64,000 bases of DNA from Polaromonas sp. (GTDB taxonomy: Bacteria; Pseudomonadota; Gammaproteobacteria; Burkholderiales; Burkholderiaceae_C): the NCBI RefSeq assembly GCF_012927455.1, contig NZ_JABBPE010000016.1:558001-622000 (forward strand). Direction: 5' to 3'. A model generated the notes under the pieces. It ran no database searches, had not been told where the DNA came from, and worked only from the letters and a program-made list of their open reading frames with translations. Below, piece by piece: positions 20,701 to 28,417 of the stretch (its first letter is position 1; every line of letters begins with the position of its first letter). The position numbers and the translations under genes are program-made.

Positions 20701-22352
20701 GTGTCGCAAGGCAGCGCCGTGGCGTTGAGGGTGGCCAGCGCCGCCGCATCTGCAGGCGACACCAAGGCGATGGCGGCCACGCTGAGCGCTGGCTGGGCAT
20801 CTTGAAAGGCCTGCAGGTAGGCGGCCAGCTGGTTCGCCATGATCCGGACGGTCTCGGGCGCGAACACAGCGGCATCGGCGACAAGCTCCAGGCGCTGGTC
20901 CGCTGGATTGACCGCCAGCAGTAATTCAACGTCTTCCGGCCCGGGCGCCCCTCGGAGCGACACACCGATCTTTCCCAGGCGCTCGCGGGCGAAATATTTT
21001 GTTCCGAGGCGCGAAGGCAGGTCGCGTGGACAGGGGCCCGCCTGGTGAATTTTCGCGAGCCCGATTTCGGCGCGCTCTGCGGCCTGCAGCACGCTGGCCT
21101 GGACGTTGGTCACCAGGGTCAGCGGGATCCAGGGCGAGAGCCAGCACTCCAGCTCCCGCGCCTGCTCATTTAGCACCGCATCGGAGTACAGCGCCGAAAC
21201 TTGCTCCTGCCCTGTCAGCGCCGACAGCCAGGCAAAGAACCCGGCAACCGTCGTAGCGCCGCGCGCCGGCGTGCCGAGGCCCACGCGGACAAGCTGACGC
21301 AGGCCCGATTGCGGCAAGCCTAGCGTTTGTGGATAAGGAATTTCAACCGGAGCGGGTGCGGCGAAGGCCTGGCGCCAGAAATCTTCCCCCCTGGCAATCT
21401 GCGGGCTGCGTTGGGCGAGGCGATCGCGTAGCGTGTCATCCAGGGCGGGCAGAACCATGCCTTCGATGAGTCCGTGCGGCGTGGTTTGCCCCCAGCAATC
21501 GGTACAACCGCCCAGCACAATTTCGCCATTTCCGGTGGCAATATGCAGCGTATCGCCGGCCGCCCCCAGTACCGTTCCGGGCGCGCGGAAAGTCGCGGTT
21601 TCCACCACCTGCGCCGTGCGCGCCAGCAAGACTTTGTCACGAAGATAAATTTTCGGACGCGCCAGCGGGTTAGGGAAATGGCCGAAATCGAGACCTTGCA
21701 CAAGTGCGGCGAGTTCTCTTGCGGGACGAGAGAAATCAAGCGTGGCCAGCGCATCGGGGCGTTGCAGGCGCCCGAAATAGCGGCCACTCCCGCTTTGTTC
21801 GCTAAGCGCAAGGCGGCCCAGTCCGATGTCCTCAACAAGCGAGGTGAAGCTGGCCAGGCCCGCCTCATAGCACCTGGCATTCAGGCTCAGCGCGGTCTCG
21901 CCCGCGCCGATGTCAAAGGACAGCTGCCGAACGATGCGGCCTGCATCAATTTTGTGCGTCATCTCATGCCAGGTGACGCCGTGCGCCGTCTCCTGCGCGA
22001 TCAGCGCCCACGCGCTGGCATTCAAGCCGGCATAGCAGGGCAGCAGCGCATCATGAAAATTGATGGCCAGTTGGCGCGCGCGCGCAATCAGTTCGGTCGG
22101 TAGAACATGCAGGTTGGCGATGCTGAAAAGATAGTCGAATTCAACATCCGCTAAAGCGGGCGCAGCAGGCAGCGTAATCGCCGACTCGGCAGTCATGGCG
22201 ATGCTACGGATGCCCTCGGCTTCAGCCCAGTGCAAAAGGGCCGGGTTGGCGCTGACTACCGCTCGTATTTCGTGTCCGGCGCTGCGGTAAACATCCGCAC
22301 ATTGGATCAAAAGGTTCCCGTCACCAACGAATACCGCACTGCTGCTAATCAT
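17763..22352 (-). CDS. NRPS: formyltransferase - half condensation - adenylation(Gly) split by luciferase-like monooxygenase - PCP
   Basis: A 1529-residue synthetase. ATG 22352 is chosen because GGGGAG precedes it by five bases; an in-frame ATG at 22379 adds nine residues. The formyltransferase domain (1 to about 300) has Asn98/His100 in INFHDALLP and Asp136 in KIDAGRIV. Residues about 335-535 resemble only the C-terminal half of a condensation domain, and no HHxxxDG is present. The adenylation domain runs from about 550. A3 is YTSGSTGRPKG and A4 is LSFDISVLE. A flavin-type luciferase-like monooxygenase (about 780-1120) then interrupts it. The domain resumes with NMYGPTE, LYRTGDL and NGK. The ten specificity residues read DILQLGMVWK, matching known glycine codes. 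The carrier Ser1461 is in LGGHSL. Likely product: carrier-bound N-formylglycine, possibly oxidised, passed to the PKS. Confidence 0.92.
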   Translation of the reverse strand: MISSSAVFVGDGNLLIQCADVYRSAGHEIRAVVSANPALLHWAEAEGIRSIAMTAESAITLPAAPALADVEFDYLFSIANLHVLPTELIARARQLAINFHDALLPCYAGLNASAWALIAQETAHGVTWHEMTHKIDAGRIVRQLSFDIGAGETALSLNARCYEAGLASFTSLVEDIGLGRLALSEQSGSGRYFGRLQRPDALATLDFSRPARELAALVQGLDFGHFPNPLARPKIYLRDKVLLARTAQVVETATFRAPGTVLGAAGDTLHIATGNGEIVLGGCTDCWGQTTPHGLIEGMVLPALDDTLRDRLAQRSPQIARGEDFWRQAFAAPAPVEIPYPQTLGLPQSGLRQLVRVGLGTPARGATTVAGFFAWLSALTGQEQVSALYSDAVLNEQARELECWLSPWIPLTLVTNVQASVLQAAERAEIGLAKIHQAGPCPRDLPSRLGTKYFARERLGKIGVSLRGAPGPEDVELLLAVNPADQRLELVADAAVFAPETVRIMANQLAAYLQAFQDAQPALSVAAIALVSPADAAALATLNATALPCDTVLGVHEAFSAQAGRTPDQLAISCQEQALSYRELDHQASALARRLMARGVGPGDTIGLCLERSPALVIGLLAILKTGAAYLPLDPDYPQERLLFMIEDSRTPLVMTRAAIAASLSIPSEKTLLLDAAELAAPAGAPDLPAVPSQSPAYVIYTSGSTGRPKGVIVTHRNVMNFFAGMTARIPHSPPGRWLAVTSLSFDISVLELCWTLTRGFTVVLYSNEVPAKRKAPEFSLFYFASDHASTPQERYKLLFEGAKFADREGFSAIWTPERHFHAFGGLYPNPAVTSAAIAAVTTRLKIRAGSCVLPLHHPIRVVEEWAFVDNISQGRVGVSFAAGWQPNDFVIAPAAFASRKTDMLANIDVVRRLWRGESVAFPGALGNSVEIKTLPRPIQKELPIWLTAAGNPETFQQAGELGCHLLTHLLGQTIDEVAHKLKLYRDAWHKAGHTGPSHATLMLHTFVGQDEDSVRETVRGPMKDYLRSSLDLIKQAAWTFPTFVQRAAVNGKSPLEIMDAETLSAEDMDALLEHAFARYYDTSALFGTPERCLALVDKLKEAGVDEIACLVDFGVDSDTVLGHLQDLKQLMEACQQSRAAPQRISIAEEITQHGITHLQCTPSMASMLVADTAGRAALSRLAVLLVGGEALPLELARQLRALVPGSLLNMYGPTETTVWSTTCDLQSIGDFIPLGQPIANTHLRIHSPGGMACPALVAGELLIGGAGVAEGYWQRPELNAERFVADPEQPGARLYRTGDLVRRHLDGALEFLGRIDHQVKIRGHRIELGEIESVLLRQSGVKQAVVVARADDAGNQRLVAYVAPTAQGELQVKELIRALAQALPSVMLPETVQLLQALPMTPNGKVDRRALPEPQSAIVLPSATAPESTLEKTIAGIWEQVLGRSNVGTADNFFDLGGHSLLVVQVQRRLHEACGREVSLTDMFRLPTIQALAAHLSGHAISTAVDDGRNRANARRMVRARALPSAAA

Positions 22353-22381
22353 GTTTACTCCCCATAAGCCGACGCCCATTT

Positions 22382-23146
22382 TTAGTTCATGCGACTGATT
22401 TTTGGTCCTGTCCGCAGCGGAATCTGTAGAGAGTTGTAAGTCACTTTTACGTCCAGTTCAATAGTCCGAGCGGATATGTAAGCGAGCACTAACGTCGCCG
22501 AACAGCCCGTCGGCGCCTTCAGCGCAATGACTTGTGCCATGGGAGAACCAGAGCCGGTCTTCGCCAGGAATATTTCGAAACGCCCGCGCTGGTCTTTCTG
22601 GCAGCGAATCGGCGGATTGGCCGATGACAGGCCGAATCCGGCGGCCTTCCAGAAGGCTTCGAGGGCGGTCCAGTAGAAAAAAAACTGTTGTGCTGGATCT
22701 GCACCGAGTTCGGCCTGCCGACGCTGCGCATCAGGCAGGTCCACCAGGCCTGTCAGCAAGCTCAGATCAGCCTCGCCGTCTTGCGTTGATGCCACGTCTA
22801 TGCCGACGGGGCCGAGGTGCGTGACGGCGCAAGCCACCAGCGCGCGGCTGTGCGAATGGCTGAAGTAAATATCTCGGTTGCGCGGCGCGGTCAGTACGGG
22901 TTTGCCGTTGGCCTCGCTGAAAAAAACCAAAGCAGCAGGCGCCACCTGCAGCGCCTGCGCCAGCGCGATGCGCCGCATAGCGTGCGCCAGCACATAAGCG
23001 CGGCGGTCGACTGGCTGCCTGAACTGGTGCGATCGCGCGCGCTCCGCGCTGTCCAGCAGTGCGCTGAACGCGCCGTACTCCGAGTCATTGAAGTCATCGG
23101 GACTGGCGGTCCAGACCTGCACGTCGCACACTTGATCTAAAGCCAC
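22382..23146 (-). CDS. Sfp-type 4'-phosphopantetheinyl transferase
   Basis: This enzyme transfers the phosphopantetheine arm of CoA to carrier-domain serines, and here presumably activates the PCP and ACP of the two downstream genes. The 254-residue length is typical of Sfp/EntD. The metal-binding GPVGIDVA motif and the WTALEAFWKAAG motif (family W-x-x-x-E-x-x-x-K) are visible, as is the FSHSHSRALVA segment before them. The start is taken as GTG 23146, preceded by GGGAGG; an in-frame GTG at 23167 is possible. It is the first gene of the operon. Its stop is 29 bases before the chosen NRPS start, which indicates a single transcript. Confidence 0.9.
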   Translation of the reverse strand: MALDQVCDVQVWTASPDDFNDSEYGAFSALLDSAERARSHQFRQPVDRRAYVLAHAMRRIALAQALQVAPAALVFFSEANGKPVLTAPRNRDIYFSHSHSRALVACAVTHLGPVGIDVASTQDGEADLSLLTGLVDLPDAQRRQAELGADPAQQFFFYWTALEAFWKAAGFGLSSANPPIRCQKDQRGRFEIFLAKTGSGSPMAQVIALKAPTGCSATLVLAYISARTIELDVKVTYNSLQIPLRTGPKISRMN

Positions 23147-23256
23147 GCCTGCCTCCCGAGCGGTCACTGATTTGGCGACAGCTTAGCGCCGCAGTCAGCA
23201 CCGGGCAAGCCGCCAGCGCGCCGCAGTGGCGTCAAAAATCCTGCCTTTTGACGTCT

Positions 23257-23310
23257 TATTGACCTGTAGCCCAATGGTGGTGGGCGTAAGCAGCTATTTA
23301 AAACATAGCA
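23257..23310 (-). repeat. Dispersed repeat family A, copy upstream of the NRPS-PKS operon
   Basis: Read on the minus strand the copy shows GCTATGTTTTAAATAGCTG, TTACGCCC, and TTGGGCTACAGGTCAATA, the same order as other copies. It lies between the 3' end of comM and the start of the phosphopantetheinyl transferase gene, both on the minus strand. The operon promoter must lie within or just after it (23150-23260). No strong -35/-10 pair stood out. Confidence 0.8.
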
Positions 23311-23313
23311 AGA

Positions 23314-24852
23314 TCAGGGTTTGACCGAAAGCGCGCGGCGGTATTGCACCGCTTCGGCCACATGCGTCAGTTGTACCGTGGCGGCACCGGCCAGGTCGGC
23401 AATGGTTCTAGCCACTTTCAGGCAGCGGTGGATGCCGCGGCCCGACCAGCCCAGCCGGGTCGCTGCCGTGTTGAGAAACTTGGCCGCCGCCGCGTCGAGC
23501 TGGCACTGCGCATCGATGGCCTGACCTTCCAGCGCCTGGTTGCTGCTGCCTTGCCGGAGCATGGCGCGCTCACGGGCCTGCACCACCCGGCCCCGGATGG
23601 CGGCGCTGGCTTCGCCGGGTGGGGTGTTGACCAGTTCGTCGGCCATCAACGCACCGACTTCCACATGCAGGTCAATCCGGTCCAGCAGCGGGCCGCTGAG
23701 TTTGCCCTGGTAGCGTGCCACCTGCTCGGGCGAGCAGCGGCAGTTGCGCAGGCTCGAGCCCAGGTAACCGCAGGGGCAGGGGTTCATGGCGGCGATGAGT
23801 TGAAAACGCGCGGGGAACTCGGCCCGCTGTGCCGCCCGCGAAATCGTGATGGTGCCGGACTCCAGCGGTTCGCGCAGCGCTTCCAGCGCCGCACGGGGAA
23901 ATTCGGGCAACTCGTCCAGAAAAAGCACGCCCCGGTGTGCGAGCGAGATTTCACCGGGCCGCGGTGGCGATCCGCCTCCCACCAGCGCCACCGCGCTGGC
24001 CGTGTGGTGCGGCGAACAGGTCGGGCGCACCGCCCAGTTCTCCAGCGTGAAACGGCCGCCCAGAGACGCGACGGCGGCGCTTTCGAGGGCTTCGCTGGTT
24101 GTCATGGCGGGCAGCAGCCCGGCAAAGCGGTGCGCCAGCATGGACTTGCCCGAGCCAGGCGCGCCCATCATCAACACACTGTGCCCGCCAGCGGCGGCTA
24201 TCTCCAGCGCGCGCCGCGCGGCCGCCTGGCCTTTGACATCGGCCAGATCCGGGTAAGCCGGTTGCGGCTGAAGCGCCAGCGGCTCGACCCGACTCCAGCC
24301 GTCCAGCAGTTCGGGCGAGGCGCCTCCGGGCAAAAACTGCCTGACCACATCGAGCAAGTGATGGGCACGGTAAATTTCGGCATCGGGCACCAGCGCGGCT
24401 TCCTGCGCGCTGCCTTCCGGCAGCACCAGTTTGGGCGGCCGGCCGGCTTCTTGGTGACGGGCCAGCGCCAGGCTCATGGCGAGCGCGCCTTTGACCGGCC
24501 GCAGGTCGCCGCCGAGCGACAACTCGCCCGCAAATTCGTAGCCCTTGAGCTTGCGCGCATCAATCTGCCCGCTGGCTGCCAGAATGCCCAACGCAATCGG
24601 CAGGTCAAAGCGGCCCGAGTCCTTGGGTAAATCGGCGGGCGCCAGATTGACGGTGATTCTCTTGTTGCCCGGAAATTCCAGCCCGGTGTTCTGGATCGCC
24701 GAGCGCACGCGCTCACGCGCTTCCTTAACCTCGGTTTCCGCCAGGCCAACCAGGGTGAAACTGGGCAATCCATTGGCCAGATGAACTTCGACACAGACCG
24801 GTCGCGCTTCCAGCCCCAACAGGGCGCGGCTGTGCACTAAAGACAGGCTCAT
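23314..24852 (-). CDS. comM: ComM/YifB-family Mg-chelatase-like AAA+ ATPase
   Basis: The 512-residue protein (start at ATG 24852, MSLSLVHS) has the N-terminal domain of the YifB/ComM family (FTLVGLAETEVKEARERV). The AAA+ core follows, with Walker A GAPGSGKSM, Walker B FLDELPEF and an Mg-chelatase-type sensor region. The Zn-like CPCG pair appears in AMNPCPCGYLG. ComM is a hexameric helicase that promotes branch migration during natural transformation, and family members in non-competent bacteria are annotated the same way. The gene is divergent from glnK and shares a 241-base intergenic region with it. Confidence 0.92.
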   Translation of the reverse strand: MSLSLVHSRALLGLEARPVCVEVHLANGLPSFTLVGLAETEVKEARERVRSAIQNTGLEFPGNKRITVNLAPADLPKDSGRFDLPIALGILAASGQIDARKLKGYEFAGELSLGGDLRPVKGALAMSLALARHQEAGRPPKLVLPEGSAQEAALVPDAEIYRAHHLLDVVRQFLPGGASPELLDGWSRVEPLALQPQPAYPDLADVKGQAAARRALEIAAAGGHSVLMMGAPGSGKSMLAHRFAGLLPAMTTSEALESAAVASLGGRFTLENWAVRPTCSPHHTASAVALVGGGSPPRPGEISLAHRGVLFLDELPEFPRAALEALREPLESGTITISRAAQRAEFPARFQLIAAMNPCPCGYLGSSLRNCRCSPEQVARYQGKLSGPLLDRIDLHVEVGALMADELVNTPPGEASAAIRGRVVQARERAMLRQGSSNQALEGQAIDAQCQLDAAAAKFLNTAATRLGWSGRGIHRCLKVARTIADLAGAATVQLTHVAEAVQYRRALSVKP

Positions 24853-24872
24853 CGGGATACCTTTGTTGAAAT

Positions 24873-24910
24873 GCATCAAAGTTGTGCGCGAAAGGGCGCC
24901 AACTTGGTGC
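24873..24910 (+). promoter_or_regulatory. Two tandem NtrC-type binding sites upstream of glnK
   Basis: GCGCCA-ACT-TGGTGC (24896-24910) differs from the NtrC consensus GCACCA-N3-TGGTGC by one base. A weaker site GCATCA-AAG-TTGTGC lies at 24873-24887. Both are 75-110 bases upstream of the sigma-54 promoter, a normal enhancer distance. NtrC control under nitrogen limitation is inferred. Confidence 0.7.
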
Positions 24911-24970
24911 GTTATGTTTCTAATTCTTTATACGTAACGTGGCAGTCTCTGAAAAAGCAGACCTGCCTGA

Positions 24971-25432
<462 letters not shown>

Positions 25433-25484
25433 AGGAAGCGCTGCAAGACCTCAGACTCAACCGCAAAAAAAAGAGAACATTGAA

Positions 25485-27083
25485 ATGAAAAAACTGCTTG
25501 CCTCCCTGGCCTTGGGATTAAGTTTGCTGACAGCGGGCTCTGGCGCGCTGGCCCAGACGCCAGCTGCCGCGCCTGCCGCATCAGCGGCCACTGAAGCCCA
25601 ACCTGCCGAATCGCCTGCTGCTGCATCGGCCACTGCGCCCGCTGCCGTGGCTGCGCCGGCAGCAGCGGCATCTGCCGCCGCACCGGCCACTGCGCCCGCT
25701 GCCGTGGCTGCGCCGGCAGCAGCGGCATCTGCCGCCGCACCGGCGCCCGTGCCCAACAAGGGCGATACCGCCTGGATGATGGTCTCCACCCTGTTGGTGA
25801 TCTTGATGGTGATTCCCGGCTTGGCGCTGTTCTACGGCGGCCTGGTGCGCAGCAAGAACATGCTGTCGGTCCTGATGCAGGTCATGGTGACCTTCTCGAT
25901 GATCATCGTGTTGTGGTTCATTTACGGCTACAGCCTGGCTTTCACCGAGGGCAATGCCTTTTTCGGCGGCTTTGACCGTCTCTTCATGAAAGGCATCTGG
26001 GACAACGCCGCCGGCACATTCGCCAACGCCGCCACCTTCAGCAAAGGCGTCGTGATTCCCGAGATCGTCTTCGCCGCCTTTCAGGCGACCTTTGCCGCCA
26101 TCACCTGCACGCTGATCGTCGGCGCCTTTGCCGAACGCATGAAGTTCTCGGCCGTGCTGATGTTCATGGCGATCTGGTTCACTTTCAGCTACGCCCCGAT
26201 GGCGCACATGGTGTGGTTCTGGATGGGCCCTGATGCCTACACCGGCAAGGAAGTGGTTGACGCGATGAATGCCAAGGCTGGCTATATCTGGCAGTCGGGT
26301 GCGCTCGATTTTGCCGGTGGTACGGTGGTGCACATCAACGCCGCCGTGGCCGGTCTGGTCGGTGCTTTCATGGTTGGCAAGCGTATCGGCTACGGCAAAG
26401 AATCGATGGCCCCGCACAGCCTGACGCTGACCATGGTCGGTGCCGCCTTGCTGTGGGTTGGCTGGTTCGGTTTTAACGCCGGCTCGGCGCTCGAAGCCAA
26501 CGGCTTTGCCGCACTGGCCTTCATCAACACCCTCGGCGCGACGGCCGCGGCGGTGCTGGCCTGGTGTGTCGGTGAGGCGCTAATGCGCGGCAAGGCTTCG
26601 ATGCTGGGCGCGGCTTCAGGCGCCGTGGCAGGTCTGGTGGCGATCACGCCAGCGGCCGGCAACGTCGGCATCGGCGGCGGCCTGGTGATCGGTCTGGTGG
26701 CCGGATTTGCCTGCCTGTGGGGCGTCAACGGGCTGAAGAAAATGCTGGGCGCGGACGATTCGCTGGACGTCTTCGGCGTGCATGGCGTGGGCGGTATCGT
26801 TGGTGCGCTGCTGACCGGCGTCTTCAGCTCCCCCAGCCTGGGTGGCCCCGGTTACGTGGCTGACTGGGTCACTGCTACCAGCATCACTGCAGCTGACTTT
26901 TCCATCCTCTCGCAAGTGTGGATTCAGGCCAAGGCCGTGCTGATCACCATCGTCTGGTCCGGCGTGGTGTCGTTCATCGCCTACAAGATTGTGGATCTGA
27001 CGATTGGTCTGCGCGTCAGCGAAGAAGACGAACGCGAAGGTCTGGACATCACCTCGCACGGTGAAACCGCCTATAACCGATGA
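25485..27083 (+). CDS. amtB: Ammonium transporter AmtB with long Ala/Pro-rich leader
   Basis: The 532-residue protein has a signal peptide (MKKLLASLALGLSLLTAGSGALAQ) and a periplasmic Ala/Pro-rich stretch to about residue 90. It then has the usual eleven-helix Amt channel. Family motifs include LFYGGLVRSKNMLS, DFAGGTVVHINAA with the first pore His, and FGVHGVGGIVGALLTG with the second. The C-terminal tail (RVSEEDEREGLDITSHGE) is the GlnK-contact region. The leader contains an exact tandem duplication of 57 bases. GlnK is the direct upstream neighbour, which supports nitrogen-regulated gating of ammonium uptake. Confidence 0.95.
   Translation: MKKLLASLALGLSLLTAGSGALAQTPAAAPAASAATEAQPAESPAAASATAPAAVAAPAAAASAAAPATAPAAVAAPAAAASAAAPAPVPNKGDTAWMMVSTLLVILMVIPGLALFYGGLVRSKNMLSVLMQVMVTFSMIIVLWFIYGYSLAFTEGNAFFGGFDRLFMKGIWDNAAGTFANAATFSKGVVIPEIVFAAFQATFAAITCTLIVGAFAERMKFSAVLMFMAIWFTFSYAPMAHMVWFWMGPDAYTGKEVVDAMNAKAGYIWQSGALDFAGGTVVHINAAVAGLVGAFMVGKRIGYGKESMAPHSLTLTMVGAALLWVGWFGFNAGSALEANGFAALAFINTLGATAAAVLAWCVGEALMRGKASMLGAASGAVAGLVAITPAAGNVGIGGGLVIGLVAGFACLWGVNGLKKMLGADDSLDVFGVHGVGGIVGALLTGVFSSPSLGGPGYVADWVTATSITAADFSILSQVWIQAKAVLITIVWSGVVSFIAYKIVDLTIGLRVSEEDEREGLDITSHGETAYNR
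25627..25740 (+). repeat. Exact 57-base tandem duplication in the amtB leader
   Basis: Bases 25627-25683 are repeated identically at 25684-25740 and encode two copies of a 19-residue Ala/Pro/Val-rich unit. The frame is preserved. Perfect identity suggests recent slippage or unequal recombination, so copy number could vary between strains. Confidence 0.95.
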
Positions 27084-27091
27084 GGGGGCTG

Positions 27092-27120
27092 ACAGGACTG
27101 TCCTGAAAAAGCAGTCCTGT
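27092..27120 (+). repeat. Short perfect hairpin after amtB
   Basis: ACAGGACTG (27092-27100) and CAGTCCTGT (27112-27120) form a 9-bp perfect stem a few bases after the amtB stop. No T-run follows. It may protect the transcript 3' end ahead of the true terminator at 27156. Confidence 0.6.
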
Positions 27121-27155
27121 TACTTGAATTTGAGTGGTGTTTCCTTGGGATTTCA

Positions 27156-27188
27156 GCCCGTCGGCGTCCAGCCGGCGGGCTTTTTTTT
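27156..27188 (+). terminator. Rho-independent terminator of glnK-amtB
   Basis: GCCCGTCGGC (27156-27165) pairs with GCCGGCGGGC (27171-27180), allowing one G-T pair, with a 5-base loop. Eight T follow directly. It lies 73 bases after the amtB stop and ends the operon before the next gene. Confidence 0.92.
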
Positions 27189-27242
27189 GCCTGTACAGTG
27201 GGCGAACCGCACTTGAAAAACAGCGTCTATAAGGAGATCCGC

Positions 27243-28169
27243 ATGACCTGGCAAACCGTTGTCGCGCAACCGAGCGAACTGGGCGAATCGCCGTTCTGGC
27301 ACCCCGACGAGCAGCGGCTCTACTGGGTTGACATTGCCGCCAGGCAACTGCACCGCGCCGATGTGCAAAGCGGCGCATTGCAAAGCTGGGACATGCCGTC
27401 CGAGCCTGGCTGCATCGCGCCGGCAAAAACGCAGGGTCAGCCCAGTGGTCTGGTGATTGCGTTGCGAGACGGCATTTACCGCGCGCGCCAGTGGGGCAGC
27501 GCGCTGGAGCGGCTGCTACCGGCCTCGCACGATGCTGCCACCACCCGCTTCAATGACGGCAAGGCCGATCCGCGCGGCCGCTTCTGGGCCGGCACCATGT
27601 ACGAGCCGCGCGATGCCGCCCGCGCCGAGCTTTTTTGCCTTGACGCGCGCCAGGGCCGTGCCCCTGTGCTGGAGCGCAAGGCCGGCGACGCGACTATTGC
27701 CAACGGACTGGCCTGGTCGCCTGACGCCCGCACCCTGTACTGGAGCGACACGACGCGCCACCGCACTCGTGCCTGGGACTGGGATGCGGACAGCAACGTC
27801 ATGGGCCACGAGCGACTGTTTCATCAGTGGCCGGCCAAGCCTGCCGGCTGGCAGCCTGGCATGGCCGGCTATGCCGGCCGGCCCGATGGCGCGGCAGTAG
27901 ATATAGAGGGCAACTACTACGTTGCCATGTTCGAAGGCGCACGGCTGCTCAAGCTGTCGCCGGCCGGCGCGGTGCTGGCCGAATTGCCGGTGCCGGCCCA
28001 ATGCCCGACCATGCCGTGCTTTGGCGGCGCCGACCTGCAAACGTTGTACCTCACGACGGCGCGCCATGGCCGCACGGCGCAGGAACTGCAACGCTGGCCG
28101 GACTCGGGCTGCGTGTTGTCACTGCGCGTAGAGGTGCCCGGTTTGCCGGTGAACTTCTTTACGGACTAG
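27243..28169 (+). CDS. SMP-30/gluconolactonase family protein
   Basis: A 308-residue six-bladed beta-propeller enzyme of the SMP-30/gluconolactonase/LRE family. These usually hydrolyse sugar lactones using one divalent metal. The metal-site motifs are recognisable: Glu in GESPFWHPDEQRLYWVD near residue 15, NDGKADPRGRFWAGTM with the Asn/Asp ligands, NGLAWSPD, and the late Asp in GRPDGAAVD. An AAGGAGATC ribosome-binding site precedes ATG 27243, which decides the start. The substrate is unknown. The gene stands between amtB and glcE with its own spacing and is probably a single unit. Confidence 0.85.
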   Translation: MTWQTVVAQPSELGESPFWHPDEQRLYWVDIAARQLHRADVQSGALQSWDMPSEPGCIAPAKTQGQPSGLVIALRDGIYRARQWGSALERLLPASHDAATTRFNDGKADPRGRFWAGTMYEPRDAARAELFCLDARQGRAPVLERKAGDATIANGLAWSPDARTLYWSDTTRHRTRAWDWDADSNVMGHERLFHQWPAKPAGWQPGMAGYAGRPDGAAVDIEGNYYVAMFEGARLLKLSPAGAVLAELPVPAQCPTMPCFGGADLQTLYLTTARHGRTAQELQRWPDSGCVLSLRVEVPGLPVNFFTD

Positions 28170-28210
28170 GACGCAACTGAGGCACTAATGGAGCCGGCAG
28201 TGTGTAAGTG

Positions 28211-28276
28211 TGCTATTTAATTAATAGCTGCTTGCGCCCGCCAGTATTGGGCTAGAGGAATATTTGACCCCTAAAA
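28211..28276 (+). repeat. Dispersed repeat family A, copy between the SMP-30 gene and glcE
   Basis: A near-consensus copy: GCTATTTAATTAATAGCTGC, TTGCGCCCG, TATTGGGCTAGAGG, TATTTGACCCCTAAAA. The remaining sequence to 28417 shows no gene. Confidence 0.88.
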
Positions 28277-28417
28277 TCGCCAGTTGACGTGCGCTGGCCC
28301 GCCAGGGGGCGCCGGCGGTTCAACCCGCGCTGCGTGGCCAGCCGGCTGCAAAAACCGAACAGGCCGCGTTCAAAAAGATCAAAGACCTCAAGCGCAGTCG
28401 CCGCTTACTATCACGCC

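Noticed and set aside
11429..23146. Siderophore operon interpretation of the NRPS-PKS genes
   Set aside because: No hydroxamate or catechol genes, no TonB receptor, ABC importer or Fur-like box was seen. The adjacent outer-membrane protein is too small for a TonB receptor.
23344..24630. A 428-codon frame antisense to comM
   Set aside because: Arg/Gln/Gly-rich shadow of the ComM frame with no recognisable motif.
25627..25740. Direct repeats considered as a CRISPR-like or VNTR array
   Set aside because: There are only two adjacent units with no spacers, in frame inside the amtB signal/leader region.
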